DNA of 64,000 nucleotides from Burkholderia sp. BCC1644. Lineage in GTDB: Bacteria > Pseudomonadota > Gammaproteobacteria > Burkholderiales > Burkholderiaceae. The stretch covers positions 62,001 to 126,000 of the forward strand of contig NZ_CADFEI010000018.1 in the NCBI RefSeq assembly GCF_902833225.1. Reading direction: 5' to 3'. Under the pieces are notes generated by a model. That model was given only the letters and a program-made list of their open reading frames with translations. It ran no database searches and had not been told where the DNA came from. Positions 8,478 to 18,143 of this stretch are shown piece by piece. A program made the translations under genes and the position numbers. Every line of letters starts with the position of its first letter. The first letter of the stretch is position 1.

Positions 8478-9686
8478 ATGACCCACATCACCGCTGACCA
8501 GATGGCTCGCGTGAAGGCCACTGCCCCAGTTCTCGCCGTTCACGGCGCGACGATCACGAAGCACTTCTACCAGCGCATGTTCGCGCGCCATCCGGAACTG
8601 AAGAACCTGTTCAACCAGACGCACCAGAAGACCGGCAGCCAGCCGGAAACGCTCGCGAAGGCCGTTTATGCGTATGCGGCGAACATCGACAATCTCGGTG
8701 CGCTGGGCGGGGCGGTGTCGCACATCGCGCACAAGCACGCGAGCCTGAACATCCGCCCCGAGCATTACCCGATCGTCGGCGAGAACCTGCTCGCATCGAT
8801 CGTCGAAGTGCTCGGCGACGCGGTCGACGCCGAGACGCTCGAGGCATGGCGCGTCGCGTACGGCCAGCTCGCGCAGATCCTGATCGGCGCCGAGGCCGAC
8901 CTGTACGCGGGCGCCGCGTGGAGCGGCTTCCGCCCGTTCAAGGTCGCGCGCAAGGTGCGCGAGAGCGACGAGATCACGTCGTTCTACCTGACGCCCGCCG
9001 ACGGCGGCGCGGCGCCGACCTTCGAGCCGGGCCAGTACCTCACGGTGAAGCGTTTCGTCGGCGATCTCGGCGTCGACCAGCCGCGCCAGTACAGCCTGTC
9101 CGATGCGCCGCACGGCAAGTGGCTGCGCATCTCGGTGAAGCGCGAGGCCGGCCGGCCGGAAGCGATCCCGGCCGGCAAGGTGTCGACGCTGATGCACGAC
9201 GGCGTGGAAGAGGGCGCGATCGTCGAGGTCACTGCGCCGATGGGAGAGTTCTCGCTGAAGCGTGGCGTCGAGACGCCGGTCGTGCTGATCTCCGGCGGCG
9301 TCGGCCTGACGCCGATGGTGTCGATGGCGTCGACGCTGGTCGAGGAAGGCAGCAAGCGCGACGTGCGGTTCGTCCATGCATGCCGCTCGGGCGCCGTGCA
9401 TGCGTTCCGCGACTGGCTGAACGACACCGTGCGCACGCATGCGAACGTCAAGCGCACGGTGCTGTACGAGCTGGTCGGCCCGAACGATCGCGTCGGCATC
9501 GACCATGACCTGGAAGGGCGCCTCACGCCGGAACGCGTGCAGCACTACGCGCTGGTGCCGGACGCCGACTACTACGTCTGCGGTCCGATCGCGTTCATGA
9601 AGGCGCAACGCGATGCGCTGGTCGCGCTCGGCGTCGCGCCGGAACGCATCAACACCGAGATCTTCGGTTCGGGCGCGCTCGAGTGA
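8478..9686 (+). CDS. hmp: flavohaemoprotein, nitric oxide dioxygenase
   Basis: A 402-residue protein with three domains in order. The globin domain (about 1-140) has the proximal histidine region in ISHIAHKHASLNI-like context and YQRMFARHPELKNLFNQ near the N-terminus. The FAD-binding domain (about 150-255) has the RQYSLSDAP motif. The NAD-binding domain (about 265-402) has GGVGLTPMVSM and YYVCGPIAFM. Hmp converts NO and O2 to nitrate in the cytoplasm. GGAG lies 7 bp before the ATG. A palindrome immediately upstream suggests NO-responsive control. An intrinsic terminator follows. Confidence 0.96.
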   Translation: MTHITADQMARVKATAPVLAVHGATITKHFYQRMFARHPELKNLFNQTHQKTGSQPETLAKAVYAYAANIDNLGALGGAVSHIAHKHASLNIRPEHYPIVGENLLASIVEVLGDAVDAETLEAWRVAYGQLAQILIGAEADLYAGAAWSGFRPFKVARKVRESDEITSFYLTPADGGAAPTFEPGQYLTVKRFVGDLGVDQPRQYSLSDAPHGKWLRISVKREAGRPEAIPAGKVSTLMHDGVEEGAIVEVTAPMGEFSLKRGVETPVVLISGGVGLTPMVSMASTLVEEGSKRDVRFVHACRSGAVHAFRDWLNDTVRTHANVKRTVLYELVGPNDRVGIDHDLEGRLTPERVQHYALVPDADYYVCGPIAFMKAQRDALVALGVAPERINTEIFGSGALE

Positions 9687-9713
9687 TGTACCGGCCGGCG
9701 GTCGGTGGACAAT

Positions 9714-9744
9714 AAAAAAGCCCGGCATGAGCCGGGCTTTTTCG
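9714..9744. terminator. intrinsic terminator after hmp
   Basis: AAAAAAGCCCGGC then GCCGGGCTTTTTTCG: a GC-rich hairpin with a T run on the plus strand and an A run on the other side, about 28 bp after the hmp stop. It can also serve the convergent aroG transcript. Confidence 0.85.
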
Positions 9745-9767
9745 TTGCGGGCCGAGCGTCAGACGCG

Positions 9768-9805
9768 CGGCATCAGTGTGGCGTGATCGCGCCACACTGA
9801 TGCCG
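9768..9805. repeat. perfect 16-bp inverted repeat abutting the aroG stop
   Basis: The arms CGGCATCAGTGTGGCG (9768-9783) and CGCCACACTGATGCCG (9790-9805) are exact reverse complements around the 6-nt loop TGATCG. The right arm ends at the base before the aroG stop codon. No T tract follows on the minus strand, so it is not a standard terminator. It may be a transcript-end stabilising hairpin or a protein-binding site. Confidence 0.75.
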
Positions 9806-10879
9806 TCAGTTGCCGCTGCCGCGCGCGACGCGGCGTGCCTTGACCGATTCCGCGAGGCCTTCGAGCACCTTCACGCTGTCGTCCCACGCGATGCACGCGT
9901 CGGTGATGCTCTGGCCGTAGGTCAGTTCGCAGCCTTCCTTCAGGTCCTGGCGGCCCTCGACGAGGTGCGACTCGATCATCACGCCGACGATGCGGGCGTC
10001 GCCGGCCGCGATCTGGCGGCCGATGTCCGCGCAAACGGGGATCTGGTTCTCGTGCTTCTTCGAGCTGTTCGCGTGGCTCGCGTCGATCATCAGGCGCGCG
10101 GCGAGGCCGGCCTTGCCGATGTCCGCGCAGGCGGCGTTCACGCTGTCGGCGTCGTAGTTCGGCGCCTTGCCGCCGCGCAGGATCACGTGGCAGTCCTCGT
10201 TGCCGGCCGTCGACACGATCGCCGAGTGGCCACCCTTCGTCACCGACAGGAAATGGTGCGGCTGCGATGCGGCCTTGATCGCGTCGACCGCGATCTTCAC
10301 GTTGCCGTCGGTGCCGTTCTTGAAGCCGACCGGGCACGACAGCCCCGACGCGAGCTCGCGGTGCACCTGCGACTCGGTCGTGCGCGCGCCGATCGCGCCC
10401 CACGAGATCAGGTCGGCGATGTATTGCGGGCTGATCATGTCGAGGTATTCGGTCGCGGCCGGCAGCCCCATCTCGTTGATCTGCAACAGCAGCTCGCGCG
10501 CGGTGCGCAGCCCTTCGTTGATCTTGAAGCTGTTGTCGAGGTGCGGATCGTTGATGAGGCCCTTCCAGCCGACCGTCGTGCGCGGCTTCTCGAAGTACAC
10601 GCGCATCACGATTTCCAGTTCGCCCTTGAAGCGCTCGCGTTCCTTCACGAGTCGGCCTGCGTATTCGATCGCCGCCTTCGTGTCATGGATCGAGCACGGC
10701 CCGACGACGACGATCAGCCGGTCGTCCATCCCGTGCAGGATGCGGTGCATCGACTGGCGCGAGTTGTAGATCAGCTCGGACGCGGCTTCGGAGCACGCGA
10801 ATTCGCGGATCAGGTGGGCGGGCGGCGTCAGTTCCTTGAGTTCGCGAATGCGGACGTCGTCGGTGTTGTGCGGGGGCAT
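9806..10879 (-). CDS. aroG: class I DAHP synthase (3-deoxy-7-phosphoheptulonate synthase)
   Basis: A 357-residue enzyme that condenses phosphoenolpyruvate and erythrose 4-phosphate, the first step of aromatic amino-acid synthesis. Family marks include VVGPCSIHD (residues 58-66), KPRTTVGWKG (about 99-108), the GARTTESQ..RE segment, PVGFKNGTDG, and MIDASHANSSKKH near residue 262. AAGGAG precedes the ATG. The aroG name is for the AroFGH class; which amino acid feeds back on it cannot be read from the sequence. It is monocistronic, bounded by terminators on both sides. Confidence 0.93.
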   Translation of the reverse strand: MPPHNTDDVRIRELKELTPPAHLIREFACSEAASELIYNSRQSMHRILHGMDDRLIVVVGPCSIHDTKAAIEYAGRLVKERERFKGELEIVMRVYFEKPRTTVGWKGLINDPHLDNSFKINEGLRTARELLLQINEMGLPAATEYLDMISPQYIADLISWGAIGARTTESQVHRELASGLSCPVGFKNGTDGNVKIAVDAIKAASQPHHFLSVTKGGHSAIVSTAGNEDCHVILRGGKAPNYDADSVNAACADIGKAGLAARLMIDASHANSSKKHENQIPVCADIGRQIAAGDARIVGVMIESHLVEGRQDLKEGCELTYGQSITDACIAWDDSVKVLEGLAESVKARRVARGSGN

Positions 10880-11007
10880 GCTGTTTCTCCTTGGTTCCGG
10901 GCGCCGTTCGATCAGCGGGCGTGCGGCAGATTCATCAATTCAAGCGATTCAGTGGTTTCGGTCGGGGCCGCGGGACCGCTGCGGCGGCAACCGGGTGGCG
11001 AAGGGCG

Positions 11008-11042
11008 AAAAAAAAACCGCCGGGTTCGCCGGCGGTTTTTTC
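11008..11042. terminator. intrinsic terminator between tldD and aroG
   Basis: An A run, the stem CCGCCGG/CCGGCGG and a T run (AAAAACCGCCGG then CCGGCGGTTTTTT). It is symmetrical and can work on either strand; on the minus strand it would end the tldD transcript before aroG. Confidence 0.8.
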
Positions 11043-11226
11043 GGGAATTTCGGTTGCGCTTTACGCGCCATCAACCCTCTCGATCCGCCAGCGGTCTGAG
11101 ATACCAAAAAAAGTAAAAGTAAAACTTGGCGGACATGACGGGGATTCGGTTCGTCAAAAAAGTTGATTCGGAATTTATACCGCGTCGCCGGGCGGCTGGC
11201 AACCGGGACCGGTCGAAAATGCGGAT

Positions 11227-11258
11227 AATCCGCGCGTTTTCTTCAAAATGCGCGGATT
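11227..11258. repeat. 14-bp imperfect inverted repeat downstream of tldD
   Basis: AATCCGCGCGTTTT (11227-11240) and AAAATGCGCGGATT (11245-11258) pair with one mismatch around the loop CTTC. It lies 19 bp after the tldD stop, before the T-tract terminator, and would form a stable hairpin in the tldD 3' untranslated region. Confidence 0.5.
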
Positions 11259-11276
11259 GTCTGCGCCGCGATGCGG

Positions 11277-12743
11277 TTATGCCGTACCGCCGACCGTCAT
11301 CCTGTCGATCCGCAGGGTCGGCTGGCCGACGCCGACCGGCACGCTCTGGCCTTCCTTGCCGCACACGCCGACACCCGAGTCGAGCGACATGTCGTTGCCG
11401 ATCATGCTCACGTCCTTCAGCGATTCGGGGCCGCTGCCGATCAGCGTCGCGCCCTTCACCGGGTAGGTGATCTTGCCGTTCTCGATCATGTACGCCTCGG
11501 ACGCCGAGAACACGAACTTGCCGTTCGTGATGTCGACCTGGCCGCCGCCGAAGTTCACCGCGTACAGGCCGTGCTTCACCGACGCGATGATTTCCTGCGG
11601 ATCCTTGTCGCCGTTCAGCATGTACGTGTTCGTCATGCGCGGCATCGGCAGCGCCGCGTACGACTCGCGCCGCGCGTTGCCCGTGACCGGCATCTTCATC
11701 AGGCGCGCGTTCAGCGTGTCCTGGATGTAGCCCTTCAGGATGCCGTCCTCGATCAGCGTCGTGCACTGCGTCGGGTTGCCTTCGTCGTCGATGTTCAGCG
11801 AACCGCGGCGGTTCGGCAGCGTGCCGTCGTCGACGACGGTCACGCCCTTGGCTGCCACCCGCTCGCCGATCCGGCCCGCGAACGCGGACGAACCCTTGCG
11901 GTTGAAGTCGCCTTCGAGGCCGTGGCCGATCGCCTCGTGCAGCAGCACGCCCGGCCAGCCCGGCCCGAGCACGACCGTCATCGCACCGGCCGGTGCGGGG
12001 CGGGCGTCGAGGTTGACGAGTGCCGCGTGCACGGCGTCGTCGACGTAGCGCGACAGCACGTCGTCGGTGAAGTAGCCGTAGTCGAAGCGGCCGCCGCCGC
12101 CGCCGGAGCCGATCTCGCGGCGGCCGTTCTGCTCGGCGATCACCGTGACCGACACGCGCACGAGCGGGCGGATGTCGGCCGCGAGCGCGCCGTCGCTGCG
12201 CGCGACCAGCACGACGTCGTATTCGCCGGCGAGGCCGGCCATCACCTGCGTGATGCGCGGGTCGCGGCCGCGCGCCATCTGCTCGATGCGCTCGAGCAGC
12301 TTGACCTTGGCCGTCGCGTCGAGCGACGCGAGCGGATCGGACGGCAGGTACAGGTCGCGGCCCGAGATGCCCTTCAGCGACGTCGCGGCCTTGATCTTCT
12401 GGCGGCCGCCGCCGGCGGCCGCGATCGCCTTGGTGGCCGCGGCGGCTTGCGCGATCGCTTCCGGCGACAGGTCGTCCGAGTACGCGAACGCGGTGCGGTC
12501 GCCCGCGACCGCGCGCACGCCGACGCCCTGGTCGATGCTGAAGCTGCCCGATTTGACGATGCCTTCCTCGAGGCTCCACGCTTCGCTGCGGGTCGCCTGG
12601 AAGTACAGGTCCGCGTAGTCGACGCGGTGCGTGAAAATGTCGGCGATCGTGCGCGTGAGCAGGCTTTCGTCGAGGCCGTACGGCGTGAGCAGGATGTCCT
12701 TCGCCAGCGCGAGGTTGCGGATGCCGGGTTCGATGATGTTCAT
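11277..12743 (-). CDS. tldD: metalloprotease TldD
   Basis: A 488-residue TldD, close to the 481 of E. coli. With TldE/PmbA it forms a zinc protease that degrades unfolded and modified peptides; tldE is not in this window. The zinc-binding motif HEAIGHGLEGD lies in the middle of the protein (HExxxH type), within the context GPGWPGVLLHEAIGHG. The ATG at 12743 gives the usual MNIIEPGIRNL start; an in-frame TTG 21 bp upstream would add seven residues without a better ribosome site. It follows the nitrilase gene by 85 bp. Confidence 0.94.
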   Translation of the reverse strand: MNIIEPGIRNLALAKDILLTPYGLDESLLTRTIADIFTHRVDYADLYFQATRSEAWSLEEGIVKSGSFSIDQGVGVRAVAGDRTAFAYSDDLSPEAIAQAAAATKAIAAAGGGRQKIKAATSLKGISGRDLYLPSDPLASLDATAKVKLLERIEQMARGRDPRITQVMAGLAGEYDVVLVARSDGALAADIRPLVRVSVTVIAEQNGRREIGSGGGGGRFDYGYFTDDVLSRYVDDAVHAALVNLDARPAPAGAMTVVLGPGWPGVLLHEAIGHGLEGDFNRKGSSAFAGRIGERVAAKGVTVVDDGTLPNRRGSLNIDDEGNPTQCTTLIEDGILKGYIQDTLNARLMKMPVTGNARRESYAALPMPRMTNTYMLNGDKDPQEIIASVKHGLYAVNFGGGQVDITNGKFVFSASEAYMIENGKITYPVKGATLIGSGPESLKDVSMIGNDMSLDSGVGVCGKEGQSVPVGVGQPTLRIDRMTVGGTA

Positions 12744-12828
12744 GCGGATATCGGGGTTTCTCAAAAAGTTGTCGGGTGCTGCTGGGCAGATGGGTTGGCC
12801 GCGCGGCGTTTCAAGCGGCGCGGCGGAT

Positions 12829-13656
12829 TCAGGTCAGTACGCGGTGCCGCCACGCGGGCAGGCTCTGGCGCACGTCGGCAATGCGTTGCGGATCGATTGC
12901 GCCGAGCACGACGCTCGCGCCGACATCGCGGACCGCGACGATCTCGCCCCACGGGTCGATCAGCATGCTGTGGCCCCAGGTGCGCCGGCCGTTCTCGTGC
13001 TTGCCGCCCTGCGCGGCCGCCAGCACGTAGCACTGGTTTTCGACGGCCCGCGCGCGCAGCAGCGTTTCCCAGTGCGCGCGGCCGGTCGTGTACGTAAATG
13101 CCGACGGGACGACGATCAGCGCGCAGTCGCCCATCCGGCGATACAGCTCCGGAAAGCGAAGATCGTAACAGACCGACAGGCCGACCCGCCCGAACGGCGC
13201 GTCGAACGCGACGACCGTGTCGCCCGCGCGGATCGTGCGGGCCTCGTCGAACGATTCGTCGCCTTTCTCGAAGTTGAACAGGTGGATCTTGTCGTAGCGC
13301 GCGGCCTCGTTGCCGGACGGATCGAACACGAGCGTCGTGTTCAGCACGCGATCGGGCTCGGGCGCCTTCAGCGGCAGCGTGCCGCCGATCACCCAGATGC
13401 CGTGGCGGCGCGCGGCGTCCGCGAGGAAGCGCTGGATCGGGCCGTCCTGGTACGGCTCGGCGAGCGCGAGCTTGTCGGTGTCGCGATGGCCCATGAAGCA
13501 GAAATACTCGGGCAGCAGCACGAGCTGTGCGCCTTCGCCGGCGGCTTCCGCGATCAGGCGGCGCGCTTCGGCGAGATTGCGTGTGACGTCCGGCGTGCTC
13601 ACCATCTGCAGCGCGGCAACCCGGAAGGGTGTGGCGGAACGGGTGTGGTCGGTCAT
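12829..13656 (-). CDS. carbon-nitrogen hydrolase (nitrilase superfamily, Nit-like)
   Basis: A 275-residue single-domain nitrilase-fold amidohydrolase. The Glu-Lys-Cys triad is visible: E in LLPEYFCF (about residue 49), K in YDKIHLFNFE (about 122) and C in SVCYDLRFPELYR (about 161). The sequence style matches the Nit1/Nit2 branch, which repairs deaminated glutathione or acts as omega-amidase; the exact substrate is not decidable here. It lies between yhdP and tldD, a conserved position in many proteobacteria. Confidence 0.9.
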   Translation of the reverse strand: MTDHTRSATPFRVAALQMVSTPDVTRNLAEARRLIAEAAGEGAQLVLLPEYFCFMGHRDTDKLALAEPYQDGPIQRFLADAARRHGIWVIGGTLPLKAPEPDRVLNTTLVFDPSGNEAARYDKIHLFNFEKGDESFDEARTIRAGDTVVAFDAPFGRVGLSVCYDLRFPELYRRMGDCALIVVPSAFTYTTGRAHWETLLRARAVENQCYVLAAAQGGKHENGRRTWGHSMLIDPWGEIVAVRDVGASVVLGAIDPQRIADVRQSLPAWRHRVLT

Positions 13657-13707
13657 CGCGGGATCGGTTGCATCATAAATGGGGTGCGGCCCGGCGCCAT
13701 GCGCGGC

Positions 13708-16700
13708 TCAATGATTCGGGTTCGGTGCATCGGCCGGACCGTGATTCATCTTACCCTGATCGCCCCGCACCCGCTCGATATGCGGGTGCGCCCACGAGCC
13801 GGTGATCGCGTAGTCGAGCGCGAACGCGTGCGACAGGGTCTCCGACAGCGCGTAGTTCGCGGCCAGCACGCCGATGCCGAGCAGCGGATTGATGACGGCC
13901 GCCCCGATCGCGGCTGCGCCCGCGCTGATTTTCGGCGCGACGTGCGCATGCAGGTCCTGCGTCTCGGTGCCGAGATCGACCGCGCCGCGCACGGTGACGT
14001 TCGCGGGCCCCGTCATCATCGAGAAATCGTCGGTGCGCGCGATCCCGTTCGAGATCCGGCCGGTACCGGTGATCTTGTCGAACGGCAGCCCCTTGCCGAC
14101 CACGTCGCGGAAATTCAGCGTCAGGAAGCGCGCGAGGCTCTGCAGGCTCAGCACGCCGAGGAGTTTCGCGGCGCCCGGATCGACCTTCAGGATCTGCCCG
14201 TGCTCGAGGTCGAGCGCGACCTGGCCGCCGAGCGACGGGAAATCGAGCGCGGTCGGGCCGCCGCGCCAGCCGACCTTGCCCGTCACCGTGCCGTGGCCGT
14301 CCGCGAGCGTGCGCGGCAGGCCGACGCGGTCGAGCAGTGCGCCCGCGTTGTCGATGTCGAGCTTGAAGTCGAACACGGTGCGGCGCGGCGCGTCGTTCTC
14401 GTCGGCGCCGCGGGCGAGCGCGCGGCGCGACGTGCGCCAGTTGCCGGTCGCCGTCAGCTTCGCGGCCGGGTTCGACAGCTCCAGCTTGTCGAGTTGCCAC
14501 ACGGGCGTGCCGTCTTCGTCGATGTTGCGTGCGTTGACGACGAGCCGGCCGATGTCGTGGTCGCGTGCGACGACCTGGTCGACAATCAGGTCGATCGACG
14601 GCATCGGGCGATCGGTCGGCGTCGGCAGGTTCATCGCGCGGCCGACGAGGTCGTGCTGTGCGCTCTGCGGCACCACCAGCTTCGCGAGCCGCGCGTTCAG
14701 CACGCCCGCGCCGTTGTGGCCGCCGCCCGGCGCCCACGACAGGTAGCCCGACACCTGGTTCGACGCAATGTTCGCCTGCCAGAGATCGTCGACGTGCGAC
14801 GCGCCGATGATCACGTTTTCCCAGTTGCGCTTGAGCAGCTTCAGCGTGCCGAAATGGAGCGCGAAACGCTTCGGCGCGAAGCTCGCGAAATCGACGCGCG
14901 GCGCGGGCTGCGGCTCCGGCGCGCGCGGCGTGTCGGGCTTCAGCGTGTGGGCGAGTGCGAGCCACGCGTCGGCGTCCAGTTCGCCGACGTCCACGGCCGC
15001 GCTCACGCCGTCCTGCGGCATGTCCGGCATCCGGTGGATGCCCATCGCACCGCGCACCGCGCGCAGCGGCTGGCCGCGCGTCGCATCGAGCAGGTAGGTG
15101 GCCGACACGGGGCCGAGCGTCAGGTCGGCATGCTCGAGGCGCTTGCCGTCCGCCTGCGGCGCCGGCTGCAGCGTGAAGCTGAACGGCATCGGCGTGCCGG
15201 CCGGTTTCGCGAATGGCGCGGGGAAATTCAGTGCCACGCCGGTCAGGTCGGAATGCGCGCTGATGTCGGGCAGGCGGCCCGGCGCGCCGCGCACGGCGAC
15301 CTTGTACGGCGCGTCGCCGACCACGTGTTCGAGCAGTGCGGCCGCCGGGCCGTGCAGGTTCAGGCCGCGCGCGGCGTCGAGCGCGAGCCGGCCGTCGACG
15401 TCCACGGTGTACGGGCCGTGCGACTGGAAGTTGCCGTTCGCGCGCACCGGGCCGCCGAGGAAGCGCCCCGACAGGTCGTGCAGCGACGCGCCGGCCTCGG
15501 TGAAGCGGACGCTGCCGCGCAGCGCCGACAGCGGCGGCACGCCGCTGGTCGACAGCGTGTTGCCGCCGAACGCGAGCGCGCCTTCGATGTGCGTATGCGG
15601 ATGCGCGACGTGCTGCGGAATCGTGATCTTGAGCGCGAGCGACGCGGGCCCCTGCGCGTCGATCCGCTGGCCGATATGGCCGCTCATCGTGCCGAGCGAG
15701 CTGTTGTCCGCGTAATCGATCAGGTCGGCGAGCGGGCCCTGTGCATGGCCGTCGATGATCAGCGGCGAGTGCGACGGATTGCCGAGATCGTCGATGCGGC
15801 CCGCGACCTTCGTCAACGCGACGCGCTTGTAGTGCGCGCGATCGATGTCGAAGCGCAGCTTGTTCTGCGTGAGCTCAAAGACGCCGTCGATCCCGTCGAG
15901 CGCCGGCCAGACGCTCGGCGTGCCGTTCGCGAGCTTGCGCGGCGGGTAGGGCGTCGGCTCGAAGCGGCCGCCGGTGAACGGCGCGACGATATGGAACACG
16001 CCGGCGTCCGGCTCGTGTTCGAACGGGAATTTCTCGAGCGGGCCGCGCGCGACGATCGACGCGCCCTTGGTCACCTTGCCGTCCTGCAGCGCGTGGCCGA
16101 GATAGTCGCGCAGATGCTCGGACATCCCGGTCGGCAGGTAGCGCGGAATGCGTGCCACCGATGCGCGCGCGAAATCGGCGCGCAGGTCGAGCGTGCCGCG
16201 GCCGTGGCCGGGGTTCGTGTACGAGCCCGACACCGCGATTTCGGCATCGGGGTTCGACACGAGCAGGTCCGGCAGCGACACGTCGACGCGCGCGTGTTTC
16301 TCGCCGGGCGCGGGCGTGATGGCCCACTTGGCGTTGCCGCGCAGCCGGTCGAACGTCAGGCGCGGCTCGTCGAATTCGCCGGGCACGGTCACGGCCGCAT
16401 TGACCGTGTCGAAATGCGCGTTGCCGCCCGTTTCGTTCGCGTCGACGCGGCCCCACAGGTTCTCGATGCCCGGCCAGCCGGCGCGCGGGTGGCCGCGCGG
16501 CGAGAGCCCGGGCGGCGGCTCCTGGGCGGCGAAGCTGATGCCCTGCAGGTCGCCGAGGAAGCGGTAGCGGACGATCGGCGCGGCGCCCGTGCGCCGCTCT
16601 TCGTCGGCGAGGTCGGCCCGCGCGGGTTTCGCGCGCTCGACCTCGATCTGATAGTTCTGCATCATCCCGCGCGGGTCGATCTTGATCAGCTCGTTGCGCA

Positions 16701-17913
16701 GGCGCGCCGGCAGCGGCAGCCCGCGGATGAACTCGCTGAGGATGCCGAGATCGACGCGGTCGCCCACGACGCTGATCAATTGCCCCTGCGTCGCCGTCGG
16801 CACGCGGTAGCGCGCCGTCAGCGTCGACAGCGCGAGCGAACGCGCGAGCGGCGTGCCGTCCGGTAGCGGCAGCTGGCCGAGCTCCGCGTTGAAGCGCGTC
16901 AGGTGCAGCGTGTAGTCGTGACCGGCGTCGAGCACCATGTCCCAGCCGAAGCCGACCGTCGGCACGTCGAGCCGCGGTTGCGTCGGGCGCACGCGCAGCG
17001 CGACGTCGGCGCCTTGCAGGTCGCCGCCCGCCGAGCGCAGGTGGCCATCGCTGAAGGTCGCCCAGATCGCGTTGTCGATCCGGCCCGCATGGATCGTCAG
17101 TGGCACGTCGAGGTAGCGCGTCAGCGTCTGCAGGTCGACGGGGCCGGTCGACAGGTACGCGTCGCCGGTCCAGTTCGACGGCTTGCCGATCGGCGCAAGC
17201 GGCTTGTGCCGGAAGCGTGCGCGGAAATCGAGCGGGCCGAGCAGCAGGGTGCCGTTCGCGGGCGCCTGCAGCGCGACCTTGTGCACGCGGCCGTTGTTGA
17301 GCACCGCGAGCCGGATGCCCGACAGCACGAGCTCGGGTGCGTCGTGTTGCGCGTCGCGCCAGCGCAGCGTGCCGCCGCGCAGCACGATCGCCTCCTGCTT
17401 CAGCAGCCAGGTGCCGAACGTGTCGTTACCGCCGTGGGTGGTTGCCACGCCGACGCCTGCGACGCTCAGCGAGCCGTCGGCGGCGCGCGCGACGACGAGG
17501 TCGGGCTGGTCGACGATCAGGCTGGACAGCGCGGGCGACAGCCGCAGCAGCGACATCCACGACAGCGCGGCCGTTGCGTGCGGCACCGACAGCGCAACCT
17601 TGCCGTCGCGGCCGCGGATCGTCAGGTTCGTGAGTTCGACGCCCGGCTGCATGCCGGACCAGTTCGGAGAAAGCTTGCCGATCGAAAGCTGCGCGTGGAG
17701 CTTGTCGGACACCGCGCGCTCGATGCGCGGGCGGAATTCGTCGATGCGGGGCAGCAGGACATAGCGCAGCCCGAGGAACGCGCCGGACGCGACGAAGTAG
17801 GTGCCGATCCCGACTGCCAGCGTCACCCTGAACACGCGACGCAGGACCGGATGATCGTGCTTCGGAGGTCCCGCTTCGGGCGCAGCTACGGCGGATTCCT
17901 GACGGTCGGACAT
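13708..17913 (-). CDS. YhdP family envelope protein (AsmA-like)
   Basis: A 1401-residue protein, in the size range of YhdP (1266 in E. coli). One transmembrane segment near the N-terminus (about residues 29-50, rich in V, G and L) anchors it in the inner membrane, and the rest is a long periplasmic beta-rich AsmA/TamB-like body with many short strands. The family forms a bridge for phospholipid transport to the outer membrane. The C-terminal AsmA-like part has FLTLNFRDVVGKGLPFDKI and SNGIARTDDFSMMTGPA. It heads the group yhdP-nitrilase-tldD. Confidence 0.9.
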   Translation of the reverse strand: MSDRQESAVAAPEAGPPKHDHPVLRRVFRVTLAVGIGTYFVASGAFLGLRYVLLPRIDEFRPRIERAVSDKLHAQLSIGKLSPNWSGMQPGVELTNLTIRGRDGKVALSVPHATAALSWMSLLRLSPALSSLIVDQPDLVVARAADGSLSVAGVGVATTHGGNDTFGTWLLKQEAIVLRGGTLRWRDAQHDAPELVLSGIRLAVLNNGRVHKVALQAPANGTLLLGPLDFRARFRHKPLAPIGKPSNWTGDAYLSTGPVDLQTLTRYLDVPLTIHAGRIDNAIWATFSDGHLRSAGGDLQGADVALRVRPTQPRLDVPTVGFGWDMVLDAGHDYTLHLTRFNAELGQLPLPDGTPLARSLALSTLTARYRVPTATQGQLISVVGDRVDLGILSEFIRGLPLPARLRNELIKIDPRGMMQNYQIEVERAKPARADLADEERRTGAAPIVRYRFLGDLQGISFAAQEPPPGLSPRGHPRAGWPGIENLWGRVDANETGGNAHFDTVNAAVTVPGEFDEPRLTFDRLRGNAKWAITPAPGEKHARVDVSLPDLLVSNPDAEIAVSGSYTNPGHGRGTLDLRADFARASVARIPRYLPTGMSEHLRDYLGHALQDGKVTKGASIVARGPLEKFPFEHEPDAGVFHIVAPFTGGRFEPTPYPPRKLANGTPSVWPALDGIDGVFELTQNKLRFDIDRAHYKRVALTKVAGRIDDLGNPSHSPLIIDGHAQGPLADLIDYADNSSLGTMSGHIGQRIDAQGPASLALKITIPQHVAHPHTHIEGALAFGGNTLSTSGVPPLSALRGSVRFTEAGASLHDLSGRFLGGPVRANGNFQSHGPYTVDVDGRLALDAARGLNLHGPAAALLEHVVGDAPYKVAVRGAPGRLPDISAHSDLTGVALNFPAPFAKPAGTPMPFSFTLQPAPQADGKRLEHADLTLGPVSATYLLDATRGQPLRAVRGAMGIHRMPDMPQDGVSAAVDVGELDADAWLALAHTLKPDTPRAPEPQPAPRVDFASFAPKRFALHFGTLKLLKRNWENVIIGASHVDDLWQANIASNQVSGYLSWAPGGGHNGAGVLNARLAKLVVPQSAQHDLVGRAMNLPTPTDRPMPSIDLIVDQVVARDHDIGRLVVNARNIDEDGTPVWQLDKLELSNPAAKLTATGNWRTSRRALARGADENDAPRRTVFDFKLDIDNAGALLDRVGLPRTLADGHGTVTGKVGWRGGPTALDFPSLGGQVALDLEHGQILKVDPGAAKLLGVLSLQSLARFLTLNFRDVVGKGLPFDKITGTGRISNGIARTDDFSMMTGPANVTVRGAVDLGTETQDLHAHVAPKISAGAAAIGAAVINPLLGIGVLAANYALSETLSHAFALDYAITGSWAHPHIERVRGDQGKMNHGPADAPNPNH

Positions 17914-18143
17914 GCGGCGGACGGGCGGCGATATGGTAGTTTTGCAGACTGACGTTGAAATGTATCACACGGGTTCGTGCCGGCGGCCGTTGCGGCAGCG
18001 CGGCACGGGCTTTCCGGCGCGCGGTTTCGCGGCGGACGCACGTGCGTCCCGCGATGCCGCGCCGAGTTCATGAGGCCGGTCGGCAGCGGGGCGCGCACGC
18101 GCCGGCCCGCGCCGGCCGGCCTTTCCGCCAGGCTCGCTTCTCG

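Larger units (their letters stand above)
10880..11276. other. intergenic region between aroG and tldD
   Basis: About 400 bp without a convincing gene. It contains the aroG leader with its AAGGAG site, the intrinsic terminator at 11008-11042, an AT-richer stretch around 11100-11190, and a second hairpin at 11227-11258 just after the tldD stop. Confidence 0.6.

Noticed and set aside
12631..16866. Very long open frame opposite yhdP
   Set aside because: It is a shadow of yhdP caused by high GC in third codon positions; the translation is Arg/Ala/His-rich with no domain.
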